A DNA stretch of 64,000 bases from Acanthacorydalis orientalis (Eukaryota > Arthropoda > Insecta > Megaloptera > Corydalidae), in assembly GCA_034766995.1 (NCBI GenBank), contig CM068323.1, positions 19,053,112-19,117,111 of the forward strand, written 5' to 3'. The position numbers and the translations under genes are program-made. Under the pieces are notes generated by a model. It had not been told where the DNA came from. It saw only the letters and a program-made list of their open reading frames with translations, and did not search any database. Below, in pieces: positions 11,218 through 23,987 of the stretch (the first letter of the stretch is position 1; every line of letters begins with the position of its first letter).

Positions 11218-13029
11218 ATGATTAATACAGTAGTCGTTTTATTAGTGATTATTAAGCTTCGAAGTATTGAATGTAATATAACATTAACAGAACACATTGA
11301 TGACAATACGATGCCAATATGTATTATAAATTGTATACGAAATGTATCAAGCGAAACTACATTACTATTTTTTGACGATTACACGAAAAATGGAGAAGTA
11401 ATTGATAAGATAATTCCATTTTTAGATTCAGGATATTTAATATACAATAATTTTACGAATATCGAAAGTTACAGAAAACTAGATAGATATATAATCTTTT
11501 TTGATACTTTGATAAATTTTTCGTTGCAATTTAATTTATTAAAAAATCAATCGACATGGAATTCAAGAGCTTATTTTATACTAATAAGTAACACTTTTCT
11601 AAATGAAGAAATTCTGATAGAAAATATTTTTAAACTGCTATGGAATAGTATGGTTATTGAGGTTGTACTTTTAATGCAAGAAGAATCAACTCCGTTTATA
11701 ATATCTATGCTTACGTTTAATCCACTTGAAGATTACAGTAAATGTGGTGAAACAATTACGATTCAAAAAATAGGAGTTTGTAAGAATAACGAGGTAATGG
11801 ATACTCAGATGCCTACTTTGAAGACGTATTCGAATGTGGATTCTTGTAATTTGTCACTGTTTTTGTATGAGAGGGAGCCATTTCTGATGAACACGCGGCC
11901 TGAATCTGGTATTTTTATTTCATTTGTGCATTTATTAAATCAGATAACAAATTTCAATATAACGGTTGTAATAAAAAACGATAGACAGAGTATCATTGAT
12001 GAGATGTTACCGGAAGACAGAAACATTACGAATCCGTTTCAACAGATGTCGATATTTAAGTCAGAAGATTTAGAACAGATCATGCGTTATAATTTTGATT
12101 TGAGCGCTGTTTTATTTATCGATATGATTATATGGGTAGTTCCAGCAGCTGGACTTATACCACCATGGGACGATATTCTGATTGTTTTTGAACCATTTGC
12201 CTGGTATTTGATGCTGTTTAGTATTCTATTTGTAACAATAATATGGTGGAAAATGGCATCGGCTGTTAATGACAAACATTATAAATCACCCATTGTATGT
12301 TTTATGTTCATAGCTGCAAGCGTTGCAGGAACTGGAACACATCACATACCTAAATCGTACATATTAAGAATTATTTTGTTTACCTGGTTATTTTATACAT
12401 TGTATTGTAATATATTATACTGTTCGACAATGAACAATATTCTGCTGTTTCCGAATTATGATAAGCAGATATATAGCGTGAGTGAATTAATTTCTAGTAA
12501 AAAACAGATAATATTTCAAAGCAAATACGTTTCTGTGCTGAATAACTACGACGATGATAAAAGAATCAAACACATATTGGCGACATTTGAAAATAGCAGA
12601 GCGCGCAACGCTTCCGCCGACGTTCTGAGAGTACCGATACTCAATTCTGGAACGATATCATCGTTATTCAGGACACTTTATACAAGCAGGATGACACGAG
12701 ATCAACTCGGACATCAACAAATATACATTTTGAAAGAAAAAATCATGTCTATTTATGAAATGGTGATGTTTCATAGGGGCCATCCGTTATATGATACATT
12801 TAATAATTTGATATTACGCATGCACGCCTCTGGTTATACTATTAAATGGAGTAAAGATATAAAACGGAATACGGATCTTCCTGATAACGATTTAGCTTAT
12901 CGAGGACTCGACTTGCAACATTTTCGGTTAATATTCTATATTCTAGGTTCGAGTTTATCAATCGCAATGCTAATTTTTATCGGAGAATTAATTTTTTGGT
13001 ACCAACGAATGATTTATAGACATAATTAA
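11218..13029 (+). CDS. Divergent ionotropic receptor (IR), intronless, copy 2
   Basis: This 603-aa protein is a paralogue of the preceding receptor with the same layout. It has a short N-terminal hydrophobic signal (about 3-13), an S1 lobe with CNLSLFLYEREPFL (210-223) and GIFISFVHLL, TM1 (327-349), a pore segment (359-373), TM2 (381-403), S2, and TM3 (570-594). Shared blocks with copy 1 include WNxRAxF, WVVPxAG, PxYxKQIxSV and LRxHAxGY. The post-TM2 motif differs (YCSTMNNILLFP against AYQAKLSSMLTSP), so gating or pore contacts may have diverged. The frame is complete with no intron. Family membership is well supported by topology; ligand and expression are unknown. Confidence 0.84.
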   Translation: MINTVVVLLVIIKLRSIECNITLTEHIDDNTMPICIINCIRNVSSETTLLFFDDYTKNGEVIDKIIPFLDSGYLIYNNFTNIESYRKLDRYIIFFDTLINFSLQFNLLKNQSTWNSRAYFILISNTFLNEEILIENIFKLLWNSMVIEVVLLMQEESTPFIISMLTFNPLEDYSKCGETITIQKIGVCKNNEVMDTQMPTLKTYSNVDSCNLSLFLYEREPFLMNTRPESGIFISFVHLLNQITNFNITVVIKNDRQSIIDEMLPEDRNITNPFQQMSIFKSEDLEQIMRYNFDLSAVLFIDMIIWVVPAAGLIPPWDDILIVFEPFAWYLMLFSILFVTIIWWKMASAVNDKHYKSPIVCFMFIAASVAGTGTHHIPKSYILRIILFTWLFYTLYCNILYCSTMNNILLFPNYDKQIYSVSELISSKKQIIFQSKYVSVLNNYDDDKRIKHILATFENSRARNASADVLRVPILNSGTISSLFRTLYTSRMTRDQLGHQQIYILKEKIMSIYEMVMFHRGHPLYDTFNNLILRMHASGYTIKWSKDIKRNTDLPDNDLAYRGLDLQHFRLIFYILGSSLSIAMLIFIGELIFWYQRMIYRHN

Positions 13030-13681
13030 TAAATTACAGATCAATTTATAATTGCATCAGTTATGAAATAAAAAAAAGTATGAATTGAATAAGTATACTT
13101 TTTAAATTGGTTTGAATTATATTCAGTATTTTTGCAAACATTTCATTTTAAACTAGTTAAATAAATATACAAATTTAGAGAGTAAAAAAGTATTTGATTA
13201 ATTTCATCAGTAATATATTTTATGCTGTAATAATAATTTTATTCTTAAATTCACAGTAAATATTACGATTTTTAATTAGAGATAATTTTTTGAAATGTAT
13301 AAATGTATATTTACTTATATATAAAATTTTATTTTTAAGGATGTATCTAATTTAGAAACAAAAAAATATGTGTAAACATAAAAAAGACAGAAATACTAAT
13401 GATCAATTTCCTTTCATTATTTTGTTTGGCTTTTACTTTCAATCTAATCTCGATCGCTTTAATTCTTCTAAAAGAGTATATGATTAAAACAGAAACTATT
13501 CATAATTGTGTTTAAATAAATCTTTTCTATCGGATTTTGTTACGCTCTGTCTGAATTAATGAATCCTCATATACTGTACCATAATGTCTTATTGAGTAGT
13601 CGTGTTACTTTCACTACGCTTCTTTTATTTGTCCATTAGAGGTGTAATGAAATATCTTGAATTAGTTATATTTTAACATTG
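13030..13681. other. Intergenic region upstream of the chitin deacetylase gene
   Basis: This roughly 650-bp stretch runs from the receptor stop codon to the likely start site of the next gene. It is AT-rich for most of its length and becomes less so after about 13530. No gene is seen. Confidence 0.5.
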
Positions 13682-13687
13682 TCAGTT
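13682..13687 (+). promoter_or_regulatory. Candidate arthropod initiator of the chitin deacetylase gene
   Basis: TCAGTT, inside TCAGTTAGTGC, matches the arthropod initiator (TCAKTY). It lies about 140 bp before the start ATG in a locally GC-richer leader. A GGACA sequence about 25 bases downstream resembles a downstream promoter element but is slightly off its usual spacing. The start site is inferred, not observed. Confidence 0.35.
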
Positions 13688-13824
13688 AGTGCTTCCACCA
13701 CGATCTTGGACAGAAGCACGGACCCGGCGTGCATTATTTATCTGAATTCCGCTAGTCACAGCGCGTGTGCTTCTTAGACCGCGCAGATGTGTGTAGTGAT
13801 AGTCTAGTGATTCATTTAATAATA

Positions 13825-13920
13825 ATGGCTAAATGGACATTAGTGGCAGGTGTGGTAATTGTCTGCAGTTTGACAGTATTTACAACAGGTATGTCACATA
13901 CGTACTTTCACGGAACATAG

Positions 13921-13977
<57 letters not shown>

Positions 13978-14756
13978 ATAATTAAAATACTGTAAAAGTT
14001 TCACTGGGAAATTTTTCCAACGTCTGTTAAAAATGAGAGAAATATTTTTTTCAGTTAATCTTTATTTATAAGAGTAGCTTTTCTTTCGTTTACTAACCGA
14101 ATAATTTAAATTAATCATATCATTAATCAAAAATAATTGATCGTTTTAAAATAATACATAAATAAATCACTTTTAATTAATATAAACTGCAACATATTTA
14201 ATCTGTTAAGTTGCAAAGAAATATAAAATATTTAAATTTTTCTATTTTTTTTAAAAAAAAATAAGTAACGTTATATAAAAATGCACTGACTATAAAAAAT
14301 AACTATTTTCTAGTTCCAAAACAATATATTTTCGTTCATTCTTTGTCTATTTCTTCAAGCAAATTTAAATTTAGAAAAATAAAAGCTCAAAACCTTTGTT
14401 AGAATATCTCTAGTGTCTGATATTGTTCAATATTGTACAGTACAGAGTAGAAACAAAAGGTCTTCTTACGTTTTTGAAATTATATGTATAAATTAAAAAT
14501 GGGTTAATTTTTTTTTAGTATTATATATTTAATTTAAAAAAGATTTAATTTATTTTCATATATAACGATAAGGCTCAATTCAACATGAAAATAATGTATA
14601 TATCAAATCCTCAGAATCAGTATAAATCACCTATTACCTTTATTAAAATTATAACATATGTCTAATATACAAAAGCAAGAAAATTCATGCAAATGCATCA
14701 AAGAAGATCTCAACAAAATTTCAACATATTTAAATAAAAATCTTATTTATATTATC

Positions 14757-14823
<67 letters not shown>

Positions 14824-15531
14824 CGTAGATATATGTATGAAAAGAAATGAGTTTGCAAGAAATGATGTGTTACTTTAAACCGGTTAGTAAAATGCTACGA
14901 ATGCATAATTATATTAAGTAATTGTCAATTTTTATTTTTAAATGAATTTTCGAACACAAGGGAATCATGGAACTGGTGTTTCGTATTTTGTGATAAAAAA
15001 AACCCATTTGTATCAGGGTCATTTGAAATTTATTGTTGTTTGCCTCAAGGTACCCTGCCAGCAATACAATTTATTTATTGAAATTCTTAACGTTATATTA
15101 ACACACACACATTACACGTATGCTTATTTGTCACTAGAAAGGTCAGGGTTCGTTTCACTAGACAGGTCGTTATGGTGCAAGTTTTTCATGGTTAATTCAC
15201 AGTTTGTACTTTTTCTTTCTAGACGGACAAATGAAAAAATCACTCTACTAAAAGTCAATATTTTTCAACAGATTATGATAGCTTTTGTAATATTTGTGAA
15301 CTAAAAATAAATATCATTGATATTTACATACAGAAACATATTCAAAAAGAATTTTTTTCTAATAAATATTCAATAAATATTTTAAGATTTAATATATATA
15401 TATATATATATATAAAGACAAACATAACGCAAGATTTCTTAATTTATTATATTTAAAATTTTCATTTGGTATCATATATATTAAGTATATTTTTGTAACT
15501 TAATTAATTATTCATAAATACTCTGACAAAT

Positions 15532-15588
<57 letters not shown>

Positions 15589-18500
15589 ACTTTTGTTGAA
15601 TTTCATTAAAAAACTAATTAATGAAAAACCAAAATACACTGTTTGAAATAATGAATCTTACTTATAAAGAAATTAAAATAAGTGCATTCTTTTTAATTCA
15701 TGTATTTGTAAATTAAGTTGTGTTATTCAGAGTACAAATAAGCTATTTTTTCAATTCGTAAATATTTTAATTATTATCAAAGAACAATCGTAGAAGTTAA
15801 CATAAGATCACAGTTAAAGTATAATTATTTTTTTAATAATAGTGTATTATTTAATTTCAAAATATATATAATTAACGTTGAAGAATGGAATTTAAATAAT
15901 TACAGGGTTTGCTTCTGTATATTCAATAAACATATACAATGCAGTTTGACATTGTGACTAAATTCACTTTCACAAATTAATTAATTTCAAAACAGTTTTC
16001 GTGAAACAAAAATTAAAATCCGAACTCTGTACCCATTAAGTTATTATACAAATGTGTTTTTTCTGTTTTAATCAATCAGACAGATCTTTACATTCAAATA
16101 AATGTAAAATAAACAATGTGAAATGAATCTTAACCAAAAGTAATAATTAAAAATTCACATTTTTGTACATAAAAATTAATGTCTCTGTGAATTATAAAAA
16201 AAACTCTACAAGTTATTTCTAAAAGTAACGTTTTTTGCCCGTAACTGTTTTTTTCTATTTTTATTCGTTTGTAAATGTCTATTAAATATAATCAGAATGG
16301 CATTTCAATCCTTCAACAGAATGTAATTTGCCAATAAATAAAGAAATAAAAAATATACGATTACGTGATAATTATAAAATTCGTCTCATGTACTTCATAT
16401 TATTATTCAGCATTCGTTGTACTCGGGTGAAAAGAGTTCAAGCACTCGATAAATTATATTATAAAACAATGTACAAGAGTTCTGTTTAAAAGAACATTGT
16501 CCATACTGAAAGTTCAACTTCATATAAGTTAATCAAATAAAGATATTTGTCGACGTTTTTAGAAAATACACGATTATTAAACACTGAACTTTGAATATTA
16601 TAAGATAAAATTATAATAAAAGAAACGACGATTACATAAATGATTTGTTTAAATTTTGATCATATTTCAAAACAGATAGCAAAGAAACTAATTAACTGTT
16701 GTGGTTATTGTAAAAGTGTTATTTATTTTCATTTGAAATGTTTCTCAATTTTTTTACATGTTTTACAGATATGATTAATTGATCTTTATTTACTTATATA
16801 ATAATTAATATTTTTTATTTGCCTTTTAAGCACGATGATCAATTATGAGATTCGATGAATATTGGTAAAAGTCAACTTATATCTTCTCCTCCTCCTCTCT
16901 ATATATTTAATTACAGATTTTGTTCATTTTATAATTTGCAACATTTTAACTTTATTATTACAAATGGTAAATTAGTAAAAACATTTACTAATTTTTTAAT
17001 TAATATAATGATGTTGCAAAAGAACAGAACCGTGTATCAATATTATTCAATTAAAAAGGAACATGTACATATTTTTAAAATGATCGAATGTATCAACCAA
17101 CTCACTATTTTAAACGCTTATTAAACGGTTAAAAGAATTTTAAAATTATGTTAAAGTGTAATAAATATGTATATACAAATTACGAACCAAAACGAAGTAC
17201 TTTTCATCAATGTCTATAAATTTACAGATAGTATTTAAAATGTACATTAATTTAAAAGTGAAACTAAATGGATTATAAAAACAGCTCGATAAGTTTATTT
17301 AAATAGTAAAACAACAATTTCGAAATAAACCTGAAAATAAAACGATATTTACAAGAATTCTCACGGAGTACATAATAAAACGAATTTTATCTATATTAAA
17401 CGTAATGTTCACAACAGGTATTATTTTTAATTAATTAACTGTAAAATAGATATTGCATTAAAATGTATCTCATTGAATGACTTGTGAATCAGTGAAACAA
17501 GGTCGTAGCAGTCGTTCGTTTCTTTGGAAAAAATAAAGCAGTTTATGAAAAGAGATTTTTGAAATCATCTTCACTGTCTCATATGAAACATAATAACAAA
17601 ATATAAATCCATATATATTTAAAAACTAACATTTCAAGAATATATCACCTACACCAGGATATTATAAAGGAAAAAAAAAACAGGTAAAAGTAGATATTTT
17701 ACCTGTTTTTAAAAATGTTTTTATACCTGTTTGAAACAATTCTTTGCAGGGATTTATTTAAATTGTAAATAAAAGTTTTAATTAATTCAATTTTAATTAC
17801 GAAATTAGTAAATAAATATTCATATAAAAATAACAAAATAATAAATCATAGATATTTATATATACAGTTATATTCGACTTCTAAGAAATTATTCAAATAG
17901 TATATATATATATATACACATTTTCATGTATTTAATTTCATTTTAACACTGAATTCGAACAAACGTTAGAAAGTTGTTTCGAAATAATTATCTCGCTACA
18001 TAAATTAATTACTCAGTTTTTTCTTTCATTATTTTCTTAAATGTTATTCGAGAAAAATTGTGTACGAAAACATCAAAGAAAGTTTGCAATCGTTCAATTA
18101 CATTTGCATTCGTTTTATGTTAATGTCAGCAGCGATGCATAGATCACGAAATTGTTATTACCGTAGATAAATATGTGAGTGTCGATTATAAGGCATTTTC
18201 TCTATTTTAAATAACTGATTATTTTTTTATTTATATACAAGAAAGTGTGTATGTGCACGTATGATCAAGAAATTATATTCCTAGGTAAATTAGAAAACGG
18301 ATTACTCGATTAAAAAAAAGACTCGTCTGTATACGAAAAAAATCAAAAAGTGTTTAATTATGTAACATGCAAACAATATATTTATGTGTGTATATATATA
18401 TATATGCGTGTGTGTGTGTGTGTGTGCTGTGTAAAGATATAATTCGGTAGTGAATTTTTCGATTTTAATAATTGTTTATTCAGAGAATTTCAACTTTCGA

Positions 18501-19113
18501 TTCAAGAAATATTGAAGGTCGTTATATTTATTTATGAAGTACAAAATACACTTAGATTGAAGATCGATTGTTTAAAATGCGCAGTGCACAAACTAGCCGG
18601 TTGATTTCCATGCCCGGCATAATGTCAATTCTATTGCAGAAAAAAAACACATGCACACAACGATGGGAAAAAGATACGTAACGTGTTTTTCCTCTATACG
18701 AATTGAATACTGATCGTTATTTAATACAGTTAGTTAGACATTCGAATTAACATAAATCTGAATTAGACTAAGTTCGGAATAAGTAATTTCTTTCATATAA
18801 AACAGAATATCTGAGATATGCTCGAATCGTTTTATTATATTCGGTCATTCTAAATGTTAGTGTCATGATTTTTTTTATTTATAGATTTTTTTTTAAATAA
18901 CGTGGGTTCAATTTATCAATTTATTTATTTTTTTCAATTTATTTTAATTAACAATACTCATAGTATATTTTTCAAAATAATCCTCGTTAAGTAACTAATT
19001 GAAGAGTTGAAGATATGCAACACATTTATTTATTTATTATCATTTTCTTCAAATATCCAAAGTAAACATTTATTTTATATTTACAGTATTTCAATTCTGA
19101 ATATAAGACATTA

Positions 19114-19162
<49 letters not shown>

Positions 19163-20226
19163 CAAGTTAAGACTTTGTTGTTGTGGTGCGATTATTGTTA
19201 GAGACAATAGAGGAAAAAAATTAATGAAATCTCTAGTGTGTAAGCCATATTCTCATCCAGAGGGATTGCTTTGGGATAGAAGAAAAAATAAAAAAAATAA
19301 TACCGAACATCATTACGATAAATATTTTGATTTTATGGAAATGAAACCAAAAAATTTATCATATTGCAATATCACGACATGATAATGCTAGATATTAAAT
19401 TTTCTGAAGTCTATACCATTATTTTTATTTATCTACTATTTATATGTATATACATGTGTATATGAGACGAATAATATATGGAATGTAATAAATAGCACAA
19501 ATTTCTAAAATCCATATTTAAAAAATGTAAAATCGACACTGATATACTTTTTAAATGTACCGTTCCACATTTAAATTATTTTTTTAAATTAAAATAAAAA
19601 ACATACAAATCTTTCAAAATAAGTTTGTAAAAAAAACATTATATATGGTTACAATTTAAATTTTACTCCATACCTTATTGGAATGAATGAAAAGATACGA
19701 AAAAAAGTCCTTGTTACATATTTATTAATTAGTCAATTAACATTAAATTGAATGTGTTACAACTGTACCTGATTTAGATGCAAAAGAAGTTCTTACCGGT
19801 TTTGAATATGTATGAATATGTAGATTATTGATTTTTTTTCAAGAGGATTTAATCGTATAAAAATACTTTTTTGTAATGAAACTGAAACTTATATTCATAA
19901 AAAATGTAAATATATGACAAAAAATTTTTGATCTACCATATAATTAAACTATATATTGTATGATTATTAAAACGAATGAAGTGCTTTTATTGTTTCAAAT
20001 GTTTTCGCTTTAATGTAATGGAAATAGAAAGGAATTGATATTTAGTTTATTGGCAAGAGTGACGTTCATTTTAATATAATAAAGTATACTTAGTATATTA
20101 TACTATATATTTCCATATATAAAAGTATATATTTCAATCAATGACTGTATCTATTTATCAGACAAGTTTTCGTATATTATTTATAGAAATATATAAATTA
20201 CTTCAAGAAAAATATCTCTCTCTTTC

Positions 20227-20269
<43 letters not shown>

Positions 20270-20784
20270 TTCGCAAATAATCTATTGAATTTTAATTTTA
20301 CCCTCAATACATTTGCTATAGTATTTCCTTTCTGTTCCTTCTAACCAAATAAGTGTGATTTTTCAAATTATTTCCGATTACTGTCGCTAAATTATAGCAC
20401 AGTCTTTAATAACATTTTTAAACTAACAAAAATTGTTTGACCTAACGAACTGAATCAATGCCAATTATTTAACAAATGACCTTTACAAGAAGTCAAACTT
20501 TCTTTTATAAAACGATCGTGTCATATAAACAGAAATGTATAGAAACCAATATGGTTATGACATACACATATGTGCACGAACACGTATTACAAAGAAATAT
20601 ATTTATATGCATACATATTAATATTTTCTAATAAATCACAGTAAAAGTATAGACCTTTCATTTTACTACAAAATAATTTATGTGAAGATAACTAGAGTTG
20701 AGATAGAACTTTTTAATTTGAATCGAGTTTAACTGAATAATAGAAAAGTATTAATTAAAGAAAAATAATGAATTAATAAAAATG

Positions 20785-20820
<36 letters not shown>

Positions 20821-21478
20821 TTAGTAATAATTTTATTCATTATTAAAGTGATGTTTGTAATAAATAAATATAACATTCAAACAAGAGTATTTTGTAATAA
20901 ATTTACATCTTTTAGAAAGTATAGATTGTTCTATACTATTTTCATATTATATACATATTAAAATACATCTTTTCTCATTTATAAAGTTTTTGAACGTTAA
21001 ATAAAATTGTATAATATACATAAGTTCTTATGATGTAAAGAATTATTTGAAAATCTATATTTGTTAAAAAAATATAATGAATAGTTAATTTATAGACTGG
21101 CACAATGTTTATAACAAGTTGATTACCATTTAAAAATGTAATATTGGATTTTTTACTTTAAGGCCATTAAGCATTTATATAAACCTATAAATTAATTAAT
21201 TTTACTGTTAATTGATTGCTACAAAATTATAATGTTATAGGATAAATTGAGTAAATTTCAAGGTATCAACTAGCATTCTCTTTTGAACACTTTTATTGGC
21301 ATAAAATTGTATGCATATAAAATAAAAAAAGAACAACAAAATAAACACGTTTAAAAATGGCCTTCGTCGACTGGTTTCAATGTAGTTTTATTTCTAATTT
21401 GCATTTTATATAGGTTTCCGTACCTGAACGTATGATAATTATAAGAAATGGAGCAAAAGTAATCGAAATAAATAAATA

Positions 21479-21537
<59 letters not shown>

Positions 21538-22860
21538 GTTTTATTTTCGTTTACATGTTAAGGAATCTTTAAATATTTATGAATGAAACATAAATGTCAG
21601 ATTATATAGAAATCACTAATTGTCAATCGAACCAAATAAAACGTTCATTGACCACATTTATTTTAAACTCAAACTACTGTTGTTTTTTCATTCTTTTTCT
21701 TTTTTTTGTTATACTCGATGAAAAAGAAAGTTATTCTATAAAGAACCTACATTTTAAAACAGTTGTTATTCTTAACAACGCAATATCCATAAACTTTCAC
21801 ACCGAGCTGATCTCTGGGCAAACATGTTAAAGGGAAATCATCTGTGATACTTAACAAATATGCACTCTCTTCTATTGTCACTATTTCTTTAAAAAAAGCA
21901 CACGACGTCTATAAGGTGAAATGTAACATTTTTTTTGTCTTAGAAAATTATCAAATTGATGAAATAATCTAATAATATAATTCGAAATGACGAGAACTTT
22001 CATATATTTTTTTTACAACTCTAAGTGTAAATAAATGTAAATATACATGATATTTCTTTCAGTGGTTGCTCAAAACGATGGTCGGAGAACAAAACCGCCA
22101 CCAGCTGAAGAGAAGAAAGAGGAGTTCGAATGTCCTACCGGTGTCGGAAACGGAAATTATGCCGATCCGGCAACATGCCGAAGGTTTTATCAGGTCAGTA
22201 GTACGACTATATCCATATAATGTTTTATACATTTATTGAAAATGAGAACACTTTTATATGATATGTAGAACGAGTATTCTTTTCATAAATGGTTATCTTG
22301 AAATCGATGCATAAAATAGAAAATACGTGGCTCGATTTATATTTCAAACTTTATACGCATGATATGTTCAATTGTATCGGTCAAGTATGTTTTTTTTCGT
22401 ATAATAAATTACACATAATTAATTAAACTATCCACCTTTCAATTAATATGTTTTATAGTTCCATTAAATTAATTTCATGTTTATTGCATTCGTTCTTACT
22501 GAAAGTTTTCACTTTGATGTAAATAGAAAATATTAAAATAATTTTAAATTTTTAATATGTTTTCTGTTGTATTGTACAAATTATAAAACTATGGATGTAT
22601 TGAGATAAATGTATTTTTTAATTCTGTCCAAAATTTCAGATAAAAACGAAATGAAAATAAGTGTTATATTTTATAGAGTTGAGAAATGTGAAATATGGTA
22701 ATCAAACTATCAAAATTATTCGATGATAGTTTTATTATTTAAAAATAAAATTATTATGAAAAAGTATGCATTTTTTAGAGTTTTTCAATGTTATAAAATT
22801 CTAAAAAAAACATTTTATATAGAATGTTTACGATAATTTCTGTTATTATTAAAATTGTAT

Positions 22861-22919
<59 letters not shown>

Positions 22920-23935
22920 GTGTGTATGTACATTACAAATATGTAAACGCAACAGTGATCAAAAATTGACATATGAATATTTAAAAAAAGATGTAGATAT
23001 TAAAACATATTTAATTGCAGTTTTTTAAACACGTACCTTCCAAAAATATTTTTGAAAAAGTATATTTATAGTCTGACTATTTGATAAAAATTAGGTTTAA
23101 CACTTTTCACTATTGAGTATATAAAAAGTAAAATACTTCTAAGAGTAAATAACATATTTTTCATTTTCAGTGCGTTGACGGTTATCCATACTTAAATAGA
23201 TGTCCATCAGGTTTACACTTTGATGATGTAAATAAATTATGTACCTTCAAAAATGAAGCACGATGTGGGCCATTACCGACAAGTAAGTATTTGAAATTCG
23301 TTTACTTTCAGCTAATATTTTATTTACATAGATGTTTTTTTTTAAAAAAAAATAATCATTTAAAAAATATATTTAACGGTTTTTACTACACTAAATTTCA
23401 ATCCGTGTATCTCAACACTTCGTAAAAAAATGAAATAATGTAAAATTAAATCAACCATATTTTTTATATAAAAATGTACACTTTCAACAAAATAATTTAT
23501 ATTCGGAGAAATCATTGCTAAATACAGATTATAGGAACCTAATGACATTTACTTTCAATTGTGTATTTCATTATGTAATTCAGTATTTTAGAAATTTAAA
23601 ATAATGAAATGTAATAAAAAGGAACTACCTGGCAATCGGTATAATTATTGAATATTATTACAAAATACAAGAAGTGATCATGCAAAATGTTGTTAATAGC
23701 AATGTATCTGAAAGTTTATATATATATATATATATATACAGTAGCGCACTCAGGATTTAATTTTGGGGGAGGGAGCCGAGTTGAACGGATAATTTTTTTT
23801 TAATGTAAATTTAATAAAATCCATTAGGTAATTATAAAAATTTATTTAAGGAATAAAATCCAGCTTTCTTTTCTTTTTACAAAGCTCTTGAATTACTTCA
23901 GTTGTGGTTACATTAATCTCTATGTGTATATAGGA

Positions 23936-23987
<52 letters not shown>

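Larger units (their letters stand above)
13889..22062 (+). other. First intron of the chitin deacetylase gene (8.2 kb)
   Basis: The intron runs from a GTATGT donor right after the signal-peptide exon to the acceptor before exon 2. It is AT-rich with several TA tracts and one perfect inverted repeat (listed separately). Reading frames at 14942-15304, 16855-17124 and 21594-21830 show no family motif and are treated as chance. Long first introns often carry regulatory elements, but none is recognised here. Confidence 0.7.

Noticed and set aside
14942..15304. 120-codon plus-strand frame within the chitin deacetylase first intron
   Set aside because: No domain, no start context or splice support; composition matches the surrounding intron.
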